Below, in pieces: positions 1 through 7,971 of a stretch of 48,425 nt of DNA. Positions within the stretch are counted from its first letter, which is position 1. Each line of letters begins with the position of its first letter. A program made the translations under genes and the position numbers. The DNA lies in contig NZ_JACBYI010000050.1 in assembly GCF_019352175.1 (NCBI RefSeq), positions 1 through 48,425 on the forward strand, read 5' to 3'. A model generated the notes under the pieces. It searched no databases, was not told the DNA's origin, and saw only the letters and a list, made by a program, of their open reading frames with translations. This stretch comes from Paenibacillus sp. S150. GTDB taxonomy: Bacteria > Bacillota > Bacilli > Paenibacillales > Paenibacillaceae.

Positions 1-90
1 GCGTACCCATCCCGAACACGACCGTTAAGCCCTCCAGCGCCGATGGTACTTGGACCGAAGGGTCCCGGGAGAGTAGGACGCCGCCAAGCA
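1..90 (+). rRNA. rrf: 5S ribosomal RNA, 3' part (truncated by window start)
   Basis: The sequence carries the conserved 5S 3' half: the CCGAACACG loop, the AGCGCCGATGGTA segment, and the closing GAGAGTAGGACGCCGCCAAGC. The 5' ~25 nt lie outside the window. It is the last gene of an rRNA operon transcribed rightward. The 3' end is placed by comparison with the Bacillus 5S from memory, so it is good to a few bases. Confidence 0.95.
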
Positions 91-95
91 CACCG

Positions 96-128
96 AGCCA
101 TTGTCGAGCAGTCGGCAATGGCTTTTTG
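96..128 (+). terminator. Terminator of the upstream rRNA operon
   Basis: Arms AGCCATTG (96-103) and CAATGGCT (116-123) are perfectly complementary across a 12-nt loop and run into a T stretch. This is a standard intrinsic terminator directly after 5S. Confidence 0.9.
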
Positions 129-1345
129 TCGTTTAGGAAAGTATGCTTCTCGTCAATTGTGGATAAGGTAGGTATGAAGTTAGGGGGGAATTATAATGCG
201 TCTTAATCGTGCTGAATGGTGCTGAGTTTGCTGAGCCGTGCTAGGTCTGCAGGGTTTGCTGAATTGTGCTGTGTCTGCTGAGCCGTGCTGAGTCTGGGAG
301 TTCTATGTTTTGCGGGAGGAAGCGGGAATAGAGCGGGTCTAACCGAGGCCGCTACCGGGGCAGGGACGTGAAGTGGAATGGAGTAAAGTGGAATTCGCAA
401 GAATTAGTACACTTACACGGACGGAAAAGTCTTAAAGGAATCGTGGGAAAAAGCTGATTCGATCTAAATTCAATCTGCAATCTTATTTCAATCAGGAAAA
501 CGGGCTTTAACAGCGGCCGGAAGAACCCTCTGAACCCGCAGCGGACTTCATTCACATCGTCAACCGCTGATTTTGGTGTTGAGCCAAAAAGGTAATTGAA
601 TGTATAGGAATGGAACCGGCGGACCTGAACACGCTGATGAAACGCAAGGAGGTTCATAGGGAACGGAAGCGAAGTGGAAAAAGTAACACTAATGGGCTGG
701 AATTTTGGCTTTAACGGGCTTTAGTGGGATTTTGTACACTTCATGGAGGCCAACTCCCTCAATACGGCTGGTTTCAGCCGAATTAGTTGTACTTTTTCCC
801 ACTAGGGATGATCCAGGATCCGAATGCGCTACTTTAGTTATCCTTTTTACCACTCAAATGGCTGCCCTTTGGATGAATGGTTCAAGTACATCTTAATGTA
901 GGCGTATTCCTCTGCAAGGGAGAGAAACGGATCGGTTAGGGATTCTTTTTCCCGCTAACGCAAGCGAAAAAGGGAAAGTGGGGATTAAGTTTCCTTTTTC
1001 CAATTGGGCGTAGCCGCCGGGTCTGAGCAGGAAGGTCTGGAGAGATCGGGGAGGAAGAGCTTCAGCCGGCCAGGGGAACCGGAGAGCCAGGAACCGCAGC
1101 CAGCCTTCCACCTGAAATGCAAACAGCTGCGCTGCCCGGTCAAGGGCGGCATAGCCGTTTTGTTCTTGTTTTGGTGGAATTGAAGGAATTAAAAGTAAAT
1201 ATTCACATTCTATGATCCATAGATCTTAATATGGATGACGATAAAGTGCAGATAGCTATGAAAAAGTGTCCACCCCAAACGGACTTTTGTCCAAGAATTC
1301 GCTTACCCGGCGACCGTTTTCCGAATAGCTTCTCCCATGATGTAA
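129..1345. other. Gene-free, repeat-bearing intergenic stretch between 5S and guaB
   Basis: No open frame here has a convincing ribosome binding site plus recognisable protein. The stretch holds one perfect DnaA box in reverse orientation (TGTGGATAA, 158-166), a 46-47 bp imperfect tandem repeat (210-302), and several copies of an AGTGGAAAAAGTACACTT-like motif in both orientations (about 401-415, 671-696, 722-741, 780-804, 831-854, 990-1008). The same motif recurs at 32885-33071. In B. subtilis a yaaC gene sits here on the minus strand (from memory). I see no intact equivalent. Confidence 0.6.
210..302. repeat. Two-copy imperfect tandem repeat, 46-47 bp unit
   Basis: Copy 1 (210-256) and copy 2 (257-302) align over their whole length with a few substitutions and one length difference. 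Both are rich in TGCTGA and share GCTGAGCCGTGCT in the middle. No function is evident. Confidence 0.75.
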
Positions 1346-1350
1346 TATTC

Positions 1351-1379
1351 TTGACAGGCCAAAAACCCTTTGCTAAGAT
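1351..1379 (+). promoter_or_regulatory. Sigma-A promoter of guaB
   Basis: The -35 is TTGACA (1351-1356, perfect). A 17-bp spacer separates it from TAAGAT (1374-1379), which is preceded by TGC as an extended -10. It lies ~170 bp before the guaB start, leaving a leader of about 160 nt. No known riboswitch was recognised in that leader. Confidence 0.75.
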
Positions 1380-1548
1380 GGCAATAATATATTTTTGGAC
1401 AAGCATCTCAAACCTTAATTGAAGATACGTAAACATATAGCTTCCAGGTCCTTATCAATGTCTGTCGGGTATGGACTTGAACCCTAGTTTCTTCATTCAT
1501 AAGTTTGCAGGCGTTTAGAATAAAGACATTCGAGGAGGAATGACCCAG

Positions 1549-3006
1549 GTGTGGGAAGATAAGTTTGGCAAAGAGGGATTAACTTTTGACGATGTGCTGC
1601 TGGTGCCGCGTAAATCCGAGGTGCTGCCGAAAGAAGTGGATCTGGGCACAGTGTTAAGCAAAAATGTTAAGCTGAACATTCCTTTGATGAGTGCGGGTAT
1701 GGATACGGTCACAGAAGCGGCTATGGCGATTGCGATTGCCCGGGAGGGCGGCATCGGCGTTATTCATAAGAACATGTCCGTGGAGCAGCAGGCGGAAGAG
1801 GTGGACCGCGTGAAACGCTCCGAAAGTGGCGTTATTACGAATCCTTTTTCCCTTACACCAGAGCACTGGGTATCCGATGCCGAAGTTCTGATGGGCAAAT
1901 ACCGTATCTCCGGTGTGCCTATCGTAGATGAAGGCAATAAGCTGGTTGGGATTTTGACAAATAGGGATTTGCGGTTTATTCATGATTTCAATATTCAGAT
2001 CAAAGAAGTGATGACGCATGAGAACCTGGTCACCGCGGCTGTGGGCACTACTCTTCAGGAGGCTGAGGTTATTCTTCAGCGCCATAAGATTGAGAAGCTG
2101 CCTCTAGTGGATGAGAACAACATTCTTAAAGGTCTGATTACAATAAAAGACATCGAGAAGGCCATTCAGTTCCCGAATGGTGCGAAGGATGCCCAAGGCC
2201 GGCTGTTGGTTGGTGCGGCAATCGGAATCTCCAAAGATACTCTTGAACGTACAGAAGCTTTGGTAAAAGCGGGTGTCGATCTCATTACGGTAGATTCCGC
2301 ACATGGTCATCATATCAATATTATTGACGCTGTCCGTAAGTTGCGCGAGCTGTATCCTGACCTTACGATCGTTGCCGGCAATGTTGCCACCGGGGAAGCA
2401 ACCCGTGAACTGATTGAAGCTGGAGCCTCGGTGATCAAGGTAGGCATTGGACCGGGCTCAATCTGTACCACACGTGTAATTGCCGGTATCGGTGTACCCC
2501 AAATTACAGCAATCTATGATTGTGCGACAGTAGCGCGAGAATACGGCATTCCTATCATTGCTGACGGAGGGATTAAATACTCTGGAGAGATTACCAAGGC
2601 TATCGCCGCGGGAGCTTCCGCTGTTATGATGGGCAGTCTGTTCGCAGGTACGGAAGAAAGCCCTGGAGAATCGGAAATTTATCAAGGGCGTAAATTCAAG
2701 GTCTACCGCGGCATGGGCAGTATGAGTGCCATGAAGCAAGGCAGTAAAGACCGTTACTTCCAGGACGATGACAAGAAGCTGGTTCCTGAAGGTATTGAAG
2801 GCCGTGTTGCGTTCAAAGGTTCGCTCTCGGATACGGTTCATCAGCTGATTGGCGGACTTCGTTCAGGTATGGGGTATTGTGGAACCAAGACGCTGACGGA
2901 GCTGCGCAATGACACCTCCTTTATCCGGATTACCGGAGCCGGTCTGCGTGAGAGCCATCCGCATGACGTGCAGATCACCAAGGAAGCTCCCAACTATTCC
3001 CTATAG
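1549..3006 (+). CDS. guaB: Inosine-5'-monophosphate dehydrogenase
   Basis: It oxidises IMP to XMP with NAD+, the committed step of GMP synthesis, as a cytosolic tetramer. The 485-residue barrel carries the catalytic loop GPGSICTTR with Cys306, and two CBS domains are inserted at about residues 90-205. The MGSLFAGTEE and RGMGS phosphate-site segments follow. I start at GTG 1549 because AGGAGG (1533-1538) is 10 nt upstream. An in-frame ATG at 1540 would be only 1 nt from the Shine-Dalgarno. The N-terminus (M)WEDKFGKEGLTFDDVLL matches the family. A terminator follows directly, so it is probably monocistronic. The position after an rRNA operon matches B. subtilis. Confidence 0.97.
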   Translation: MWEDKFGKEGLTFDDVLLVPRKSEVLPKEVDLGTVLSKNVKLNIPLMSAGMDTVTEAAMAIAIAREGGIGVIHKNMSVEQQAEEVDRVKRSESGVITNPFSLTPEHWVSDAEVLMGKYRISGVPIVDEGNKLVGILTNRDLRFIHDFNIQIKEVMTHENLVTAAVGTTLQEAEVILQRHKIEKLPLVDENNILKGLITIKDIEKAIQFPNGAKDAQGRLLVGAAIGISKDTLERTEALVKAGVDLITVDSAHGHHINIIDAVRKLRELYPDLTIVAGNVATGEATRELIEAGASVIKVGIGPGSICTTRVIAGIGVPQITAIYDCATVAREYGIPIIADGGIKYSGEITKAIAAGASAVMMGSLFAGTEESPGESEIYQGRKFKVYRGMGSMSAMKQGSKDRYFQDDDKKLVPEGIEGRVAFKGSLSDTVHQLIGGLRSGMGYCGTKTLTELRNDTSFIRITGAGLRESHPHDVQITKEAPNYSL

Positions 3007-3028
3007 TTTCGTATAACCGACATTTTAA

Positions 3029-3067
3029 GGGCAGGCAGGACTAAATTCGTCCTGTCTGTCTTTTTTT
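3029..3067 (+). terminator. guaB terminator
   Basis: GGCAGGCAGGAC (3030-3041) pairs with GTCCTGTCTGTC (3049-3060) with a G-U pair, followed by seven T. Confidence 0.9.
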
Positions 3068-3080
3068 GCAGGTACCCCTG

Positions 3081-3089
3081 TGTTAGAAT
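3081..3089 (+). promoter_or_regulatory. Possible extended -10 element for dacA
   Basis: TGTTAGAAT reads as an extended -10 (TGnTAGAAT). No good -35 lies 17 bp upstream because the guaB terminator T-run occupies that place. It is offered as a candidate only. Confidence 0.35.
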
Positions 3090-3132
3090 AGAACAAGCAA
3101 TGGATATGAGGGCAAAAGGAGAGTAGTAATCA

Positions 3133-4530
3133 TTGAAGTACATGCGTAAATTCAGCAGTAAGCAATTTGTGATTAAGACAGCGACAGTAGGTCTACTTTT
3201 AAATATGCTAGTTTCTCCAGTAAGTTCAGTGCTGGCTGATGCGGTCAAGACACCGGCGGCTACAGAATCAGGCACGGCGGCTACAGATGCAACCACCACC
3301 CAAGCAACTGCAGTTAAGATCCCCTCAGTGGATTCCCTGGGGCTGAACCTGAAATCAGCGCTGCTGATGGAGCCAACAACGGGTGAGGTGCTGCTGTCAT
3401 TGAACGCGGATGTGCCGCTTCCTCCGGCAAGCATGACCAAGATGATGACGGAGTATCTCGTAGCAGATGCCGTGAAGAAAGGCGAGCTCTCCTGGGATAA
3501 AAAAGTGATTGTGCAGGAGAATGCCTCCAAGCAAATCGGATCACGTATTTTCCTCGCTCAAGGCGATGAACATACAGTTAAAGAGCTGTACATAGCCATG
3601 GCTGTAGGTTCCGCGAATGATGCTACTGTAGCTTTGGCAGAAGAAGTATCAGGATCGGAGCAGGAGTTTGTAGCTCTGATGAACGAAACAGCGCAGGAGA
3701 TGGGCATGAAGACGGCCTATTTCATTAACTCCACGGGGCTTGATCGGGCTGACATGCCAGCAAAGTTTCGACCTGATACGGATCGCGAAACCGTAATGTC
3801 GGCAATGGATGCCGCACTTCTCGCTAAATTTATAGTGACGGAGCATCCTGATTTCACAGAGTTCACCACGATTCAGTCCTACAAATTCCGTGAGCGGGAT
3901 AAGGAACCGATGATTAATTATAACTGGATGCTGGAAGCGAACAAAGATGTTACCAACTTCAAGGCTTATGCCTACCCGGGGCTTGATGGCCTGAAGACAG
4001 GACATACAACCAATGCGGGTAACTGCTTCACCGGTACCGCTGTTCGGGATGGTATGCGTCTGATCAGTGTCGTTATGGGAGCAAACTCCGAAGCCCACCG
4101 TTTTACGGAAACGAAGAAGGTGCTTGACTTTGGCTTCAATAATTTTGAGATTAAGCAGGTTGTTGCCCCCAAGGCAGTCATTGCCGGCAATGAAACTGTT
4201 CCTGTATTGAAAGGCAAGAACAAAGACGTTTCTGTGGTTACAGATGCCGGTGTCACCTTCATAGTTCCTAAAGGAACGGTATCTCCAGAGATCAAAACTA
4301 CTGTTGTCACCAACGATCCGGCCACCTTGGTTGCCCCGATTGCCGGAGCCAGCAAGGTGGGGAAAGTGACTTATTCCTATCAGGTGGAAGGCATTACTCA
4401 AATTCAGGAGAAGACCGTCAACCTGATTACCGCTGAGGAAGCGGAGAAGGCCGGCTGGTTCAAGCTGCTGATGAGGGCAATAGGAGAATTTTTTGGCGAT
4501 CTGTTTAAAGGAATTAAAAACTTGTTCTAG
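3133..4530 (+). CDS. dacA: D-alanyl-D-alanine carboxypeptidase (PBP5 type)
   Basis: It trims the terminal D-Ala from peptidoglycan pentapeptides outside the membrane. An N-terminal secretion signal covers about residues 1-36. The penicillin-binding motifs follow in order: S100-M-T-K103, S160-A-N162 and K288-T-G290. Then come the beta-rich PBP5 C-terminal domain and a final amphipathic stretch (FKLLMRAIGEFFGDLFKGIKNLF) that should peg the protein to the membrane. Length 465 aa is normal. TTG 3133 is chosen as start because AAAGGAGA ends about 10 nt before it. The in-frame ATG at 3142 is too far from that site. It lies between guaB and pdxS, as in B. subtilis. Confidence 0.95.
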   Translation: MKYMRKFSSKQFVIKTATVGLLLNMLVSPVSSVLADAVKTPAATESGTAATDATTTQATAVKIPSVDSLGLNLKSALLMEPTTGEVLLSLNADVPLPPASMTKMMTEYLVADAVKKGELSWDKKVIVQENASKQIGSRIFLAQGDEHTVKELYIAMAVGSANDATVALAEEVSGSEQEFVALMNETAQEMGMKTAYFINSTGLDRADMPAKFRPDTDRETVMSAMDAALLAKFIVTEHPDFTEFTTIQSYKFRERDKEPMINYNWMLEANKDVTNFKAYAYPGLDGLKTGHTTNAGNCFTGTAVRDGMRLISVVMGANSEAHRFTETKKVLDFGFNNFEIKQVVAPKAVIAGNETVPVLKGKNKDVSVVTDAGVTFIVPKGTVSPEIKTTVVTNDPATLVAPIAGASKVGKVTYSYQVEGITQIQEKTVNLITAEEAEKAGWFKLLMRAIGEFFGDLFKGIKNLF

Positions 4531-4573
4531 CGGCTGAAAATGTCGAAAACAGGAGAAATTCCGAGTAAATAGG

Positions 4574-4602
4574 TTGTGTATATAGCCGCCTTGCGGTAAA
4601 AT
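4574..4602 (+). promoter_or_regulatory. Probable promoter of pdxST
   Basis: TTGTGT (4574-4579), 17-bp spacer, TAAAAT (4597-4602). It lies about 40 bp before the pdxS start. Confidence 0.5.
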
Positions 4603-4642
4603 TATATGTTAGATTAAGTAAGATCATTCGGGAGGCTTGAAC

Positions 4643-5524
4643 ATGGAAACAGGAACATCGCGAGTTAAAAGAGGCATGGCAGAAATGCAAAAAGGCGGCG
4701 TCATTATGGACGTCATGAATGCCGAGCAGGCAAAAATTGCCGAGGCTGCGGGTGCGGTAGCCGTTATGGCTCTGGAACGCGTGCCTTCTGATATCCGCGC
4801 AGCAGGCGGGGTAGCACGTATGGCTGATCCTACTATTGTAGAAGAGGTTATCAAGGTAGTAAGCATTCCGGTGATGGCCAAAGCGCGTATCGGACATTAT
4901 GTGGAAGCCAAGGTCCTTGAGTCGCTGGGTGTTGACTATTTGGACGAGAGTGAAGTGTTGACTCCGGCTGATGAAGTGTTCCATATTAACAAGCGCGAAT
5001 TCACAGTTCCTTTTGTATGTGGAGCGAAAGATCTGGGGGAAGCGCTGCGCCGCATTAATGAAGGTGCATCCATGATTCGTACCAAAGGCGAGCCAGGAAC
5101 CGGGAACATTGTTGAAGCCGTACGCCATATGCGTTATATCAACAGCCAGATCCGCAAGGTGACCAATCTTTCGCTGGACGAGCTGTACAATGAAGCCAAG
5201 ACTCTGGGTGTTCCATACGAGCTGTTGCTGGAAGTTCATGAACTGGGCAAATTGCCGGTCGTTAACTTTGCTGCAGGCGGTGTTGCGACTCCGGCTGATG
5301 CGGCTCTGATGATGCATTTGGGTGCCGATGGCGTATTCGTTGGCTCCGGAATCTTCAAATCGGATAATCCTGAGAAGTTTGCCCGTGCGATCGTTGAAGC
5401 TACAACTCATTTTACGGACTACAAGCTGATCGCAGAAGTATCCAAGAACCTCGGCACCCCGATGAAGGGCATTGATATTGCCACACTGTCACCGGCAGAA
5501 CGCATGTCGGAACGCGGCCGTTAA
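4643..5524 (+). CDS. pdxS: Pyridoxal 5'-phosphate synthase, synthase subunit PdxS
   Basis: It builds pyridoxal 5'-phosphate from ribose 5-phosphate, glyceraldehyde 3-phosphate and ammonia supplied by PdxT, in a dodecameric ring. The 293-aa barrel is nearly colinear with B. subtilis PdxS. VKRGMAEMQKGGVIMDV lies at the N-terminus, the AKARIGH and RTKGEPGTGN segments carry the active-site lysines, and PVVNFAAGGVATPADAALMM forms the phosphate site. The start is ATG 4643 with GGGAGG seven bases upstream; a TTG at 4637 is too close. pdxT follows 19 bp downstream, so the two are translated from one message. Confidence 0.97.
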   Translation: METGTSRVKRGMAEMQKGGVIMDVMNAEQAKIAEAAGAVAVMALERVPSDIRAAGGVARMADPTIVEEVIKVVSIPVMAKARIGHYVEAKVLESLGVDYLDESEVLTPADEVFHINKREFTVPFVCGAKDLGEALRRINEGASMIRTKGEPGTGNIVEAVRHMRYINSQIRKVTNLSLDELYNEAKTLGVPYELLLEVHELGKLPVVNFAAGGVATPADAALMMHLGADGVFVGSGIFKSDNPEKFARAIVEATTHFTDYKLIAEVSKNLGTPMKGIDIATLSPAERMSERGR

Positions 5525-5543
5525 CAGAGAGAAGGTAGTCCCG

Positions 5544-6128
5544 ATGAAGATAGGAGTGCTGGCGCTTCAAGGCGCTGTAACAGAGCATATTGTCAGCATA
5601 GAGAAGACTGGAGCGCAAGGTCTGCCAATTAAGCGTGTCGAGCAGCTGGAAGAGATCGAGGGATTGATCATCCCCGGCGGAGAGAGCACCACGATTGGCA
5701 AGCTTATGCGCAAGTACGGCTTCATTGAAGCCATCCGTGATTTTGCCGGCCAGGGCAAGCCTATTTTTGGGACATGTGCAGGTATGATCGTGCTGGCGAA
5801 GCGTATTGCCGGCGGAGAACCCGGTCATTTGGAGCTGATGGATATTACAGTTGCCCGGAATGCTTTTGGCCGCCAACGGGAAAGCTTTGAATGTGATCTG
5901 GAGGTTAAAGGGATCAATGAGCCGGTACGTGCTGTATTTATCCGCGCTCCGCTTATTAACGAGGTCGGCCCCGGGGTTGATGTGCTCACGGTCTATAATG
6001 ATGAGATTGTGACTGCACGCCAGGGCAATCTGCTTGTGTCCTCTTTTCATCCGGAGTTGACAGATGATTACCGGCTGCATCAATACTTTGCCGATATGGT
6101 AGAACACAGTGTAGCAGCCAATCAATAG
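5544..6128 (+). CDS. pdxT: Pyridoxal 5'-phosphate synthase, glutaminase subunit PdxT
   Basis: This class-I glutamine amidotransferase hydrolyses glutamine and channels ammonia to PdxS. The 194-aa protein shows the GGES oxyanion segment near residue 47, the nucleophile Cys78 in FGTCAGMI, and His169/Glu171 in SFHPEL, so the triad is complete. The start is ATG 5544 with AGAAGG upstream. An open frame extends further 5' into pdxS but has no ribosome binding site. It is co-transcribed with pdxS. Confidence 0.96.
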   Translation: MKIGVLALQGAVTEHIVSIEKTGAQGLPIKRVEQLEEIEGLIIPGGESTTIGKLMRKYGFIEAIRDFAGQGKPIFGTCAGMIVLAKRIAGGEPGHLELMDITVARNAFGRQRESFECDLEVKGINEPVRAVFIRAPLINEVGPGVDVLTVYNDEIVTARQGNLLVSSFHPELTDDYRLHQYFADMVEHSVAANQ

Positions 6129-6151
6129 AACTGCATATAAAAAACATTCCG

Positions 6152-6187
6152 ACTCTTTCAAAGCTGTGAACAGCATTTTGAAAGAGT
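6152..6187 (+). terminator. Hairpin in the pdxT-serS gap (terminator or serS leader structure)
   Basis: ACTCTTTCAAA (6152-6162) pairs perfectly with TTTGAAAGAGT (6177-6187). GCTGT/ACAGC can close an inner helix. The following TTTGGGCTGTTTTC is only a weak T-run, and the serS ribosome binding site starts 14 nt later. No T-box features (specifier loop, GGTGG anti-terminator bulge) are present. Confidence 0.5.
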
Positions 6188-6214
6188 TTGGGCTGTTTTC
6201 AGGAGGGAAACTTT

Positions 6215-7504
6215 GTGCTAGATGTAAAGATATTGCGCAGTGATTACGCCAGAGTAGAAGAGGCGCTGGACAAACGCGGTAAGTCGCTTGAGTTGATTGC
6301 GGAATTTCCACAGCTGGATTTGCGCCGCCGCGAGCTGCTGCAGGAGACAGAAGGGCTGAAGAACCGCCGCAATAACGTATCCGGTGAAGTGGCGAAGAAG
6401 AAGAAGAACGGTGAACCGGCAGATGAATTGATTGCTGAGATGCGCACCGTAGCCGACCGTATTAAAGAGCTGGATGATGAAGTAAGGGTGCTTGAATCCA
6501 GAATCGAAGAATTGACCATGAGTATTCCGAATATTCCGCATGAATCGGTGCCGGTCGGCAAATCCGAGGAAGATAATGTTGAAGTTCGCCGCTGGTCACA
6601 GCCGCGTGAATTTGGTTTTACGCCGAAATCACACTGGGAGCTGGCCCAGCAGCTGGATATTATTGATTTTGAAGCTGCGGCCAAGGTAACAGGCTCACGG
6701 TTTGCCTTTTACAAGGGACTAGGAGCGCGGCTTGAGCGCGCGCTGATCAACTTCATGATGGATCTTCACAGCGGAGAACATAACTATGAGGAAATGCTGC
6801 CGCCGTATATCGTCAACAAAGACAGCCTGTATGGCACCGGCCAGCTGCCGAAGTTCGAGGAAGATCTCTTCAAGCTGCGGGATACCGAATATTATTTGAT
6901 TCCTACAGCCGAGGTTCCGGTCACCAATTATTACCGTGAAGAGATTCTGACGGCTGCGGACCTGCCGAAATATCATGTAGCTTACAGCTCCTGCTTCCGT
7001 TCTGAAGCGGGCTCGGCCGGCCGTGATACCCGCGGCTTGATCCGCCAGCATCAGTTCAACAAGGTGGAGCTGGTGAAGCTCACCACACCGGAGACCTCGT
7101 ATGAGGAACTGGAAAAGATGACTGCGGACGCCGAGCGCGTGCTTCAGCTTCTGGAGCTGCCATACCGCGTACTGGGCCTCTGTACAGGGGATATGGGCTT
7201 CACCTCCGCCAAGACGTACGATTTGGAGGTATGGCTGCCGGAGAGCGGCATGTACCGCGAAATCTCCTCATGCTCCAATACGGAGGACTTTCAGGCTCGG
7301 CGGGCCAATATCCGCTTTCGCAAGGAACCTAAGGCCAAGCCGGAATTCGTTCATACGCTGAATGGCTCGGCACTTGCAGTTGGCCGGACTGTAGCCGCTA
7401 TTCTGGAGAACTATCAGCAGGAGGACGGAACGGTGTTAATTCCAACAGCGCTGCAGCCCTACATGCGGAATGTAAAAGTGATTGGCCCTAAAGCTGCCCA
7501 ATAA
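6215..7504 (+). CDS. serS: Seryl-tRNA synthetase
   Basis: It charges tRNA-Ser (and tRNA-Sec where present) with serine. The 429-aa class II enzyme has the N-terminal long coiled-coil arm (about residues 30-105, many E/K/R heptads), motif 2 (SCFRSEAGSAGRDTRGLIRQHQFNKVE) and motif 3 (NGSALAVGRTVAAILENYQ). The start is GTG 6215, six bases after AGGAGGGA, giving the usual (M)LDVKILR beginning. The in-frame ATG at 6188 has no ribosome binding site. The tRNA-Ser gene lies just downstream, as in Bacillus. Confidence 0.97.
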   Translation: MLDVKILRSDYARVEEALDKRGKSLELIAEFPQLDLRRRELLQETEGLKNRRNNVSGEVAKKKKNGEPADELIAEMRTVADRIKELDDEVRVLESRIEELTMSIPNIPHESVPVGKSEEDNVEVRRWSQPREFGFTPKSHWELAQQLDIIDFEAAAKVTGSRFAFYKGLGARLERALINFMMDLHSGEHNYEEMLPPYIVNKDSLYGTGQLPKFEEDLFKLRDTEYYLIPTAEVPVTNYYREEILTAADLPKYHVAYSSCFRSEAGSAGRDTRGLIRQHQFNKVELVKLTTPETSYEELEKMTADAERVLQLLELPYRVLGLCTGDMGFTSAKTYDLEVWLPESGMYREISSCSNTEDFQARRANIRFRKEPKAKPEFVHTLNGSALAVGRTVAAILENYQQEDGTVLIPTALQPYMRNVKVIGPKAAQ

Positions 7505-7510
7505 TCGCAG

Positions 7511-7540
7511 TTGCATAATGCTTGGATTGTGTGGTATAAT
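7511..7540 (+). promoter_or_regulatory. Promoter of tRNA-Ser
   Basis: TTGCAT (7511-7516), 18-bp spacer, TATAAT (7535-7540) with an extended TGG before the -10. The tRNA 5' end is 30 bp downstream. Confidence 0.65.
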
Positions 7541-7569
7541 TTCTAATGCATGTGAAATTTTGATGCATT

Positions 7570-7658
7570 GGAGAGGTACCGAAGCGGTCATAACGGGGCG
7601 GTCTTGAAAACCGTTAGAGTGCAAGCTCACATGGGTTCGAATCCCATCCTCTCCGCCA
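7570..7658 (+). tRNA. tRNA-Ser (anticodon UGA)
   Basis: The 89-nt gene has acceptor GGAGAGG pairing with CCTCTCC, an encoded CCA at 7656-7658, and a T-arm GGGTTCGAATCCC. A long variable arm follows the anticodon stem, as in serine tRNAs. The anticodon loop is CTTGAAA (7603-7609) with UGA at 7605-7607. Confidence 0.97.
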
Positions 7659-7687
7659 TAACTTAAAAATTAAGTAATGAAGATAGA

Positions 7688-7716
7688 AGCCGCCTTCCCC
7701 GGAAGGCGGCTTTTTA
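7688..7716 (+). terminator. tRNA-Ser terminator
   Basis: AGCCGCCTTCC (7688-7698) pairs with GGAAGGCGGCT (7701-7711), followed by TTTTT. It is very GC-rich and strong. Confidence 0.92.
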
Positions 7717-7971
7717 AAAAGATAAGAATTTATATGTTTTGGGGTCCCCGCAAAGTACCTGAGTAATCATCGAAGCCAAGGCCTCACTACCTGGAAATAA
7801 CTTTACGGATGAGGATAACCGCTTAAAGGCAGCAAGAAATTAAACGCAACAAAATCCACCCCCATTTCCATCATCTGTGGTGCCGCGTCAGCGGCATGGA
7901 TGGCTTTTTGGGGTTATTTTAACATATAGCGATATTAATTAATGTTGATTTGGATTCACTTGAAATCCGTC
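7717..7971. other. Intergenic stretch with paired segments after tRNA-Ser
   Basis: It begins with GATAAGAATTTATATGTTT (7721-7739), which recurs with one mismatch after the rpoE terminator near 35526. Within 7741-7816, CCGCAAAGT near 7747 is almost perfectly complementary to ACTTTACGG near 7800, and TGAG/CTCA and GAAGCC/GGCCTC-like pairs lie inside, which suggests a folded RNA or a mobile-repeat remnant. Near 7867-7908 CCATC/GATGG encloses TGCCGC-GTCA-GCGGCA and is followed by CTTTTT, a possible terminator. I recognise no gene. Confidence 0.45.

Noticed and set aside
352..657. 101-aa minus-strand frame in the 5S-guaB gap.
   Set aside because: No start signal, repetitive composition, overlaps the dispersed repeats. 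Treated as chance.
893..1228. Minus-strand open frame upstream of guaB that reads like protein in part (QLFAFQVEGWLRFLALRFPWP).
   Set aside because: No ribosome binding site, runs through repeat-family sequence, no family recognised. A yaaC remnant was considered because of position but I could not match it.
6129..6214. T-box riboswitch before serS.
   Set aside because: None of the conserved T-box blocks is present and the gap is too short.
7803..7913. Minus-strand 36-codon fragment (AIHAADAAPQMMEMGVDFVAFNFLLPLSG) after tRNA-Ser.
   Set aside because: Stops on both sides, no start signal, and too short to tell from chance, although a pseudogene remnant is not excluded.
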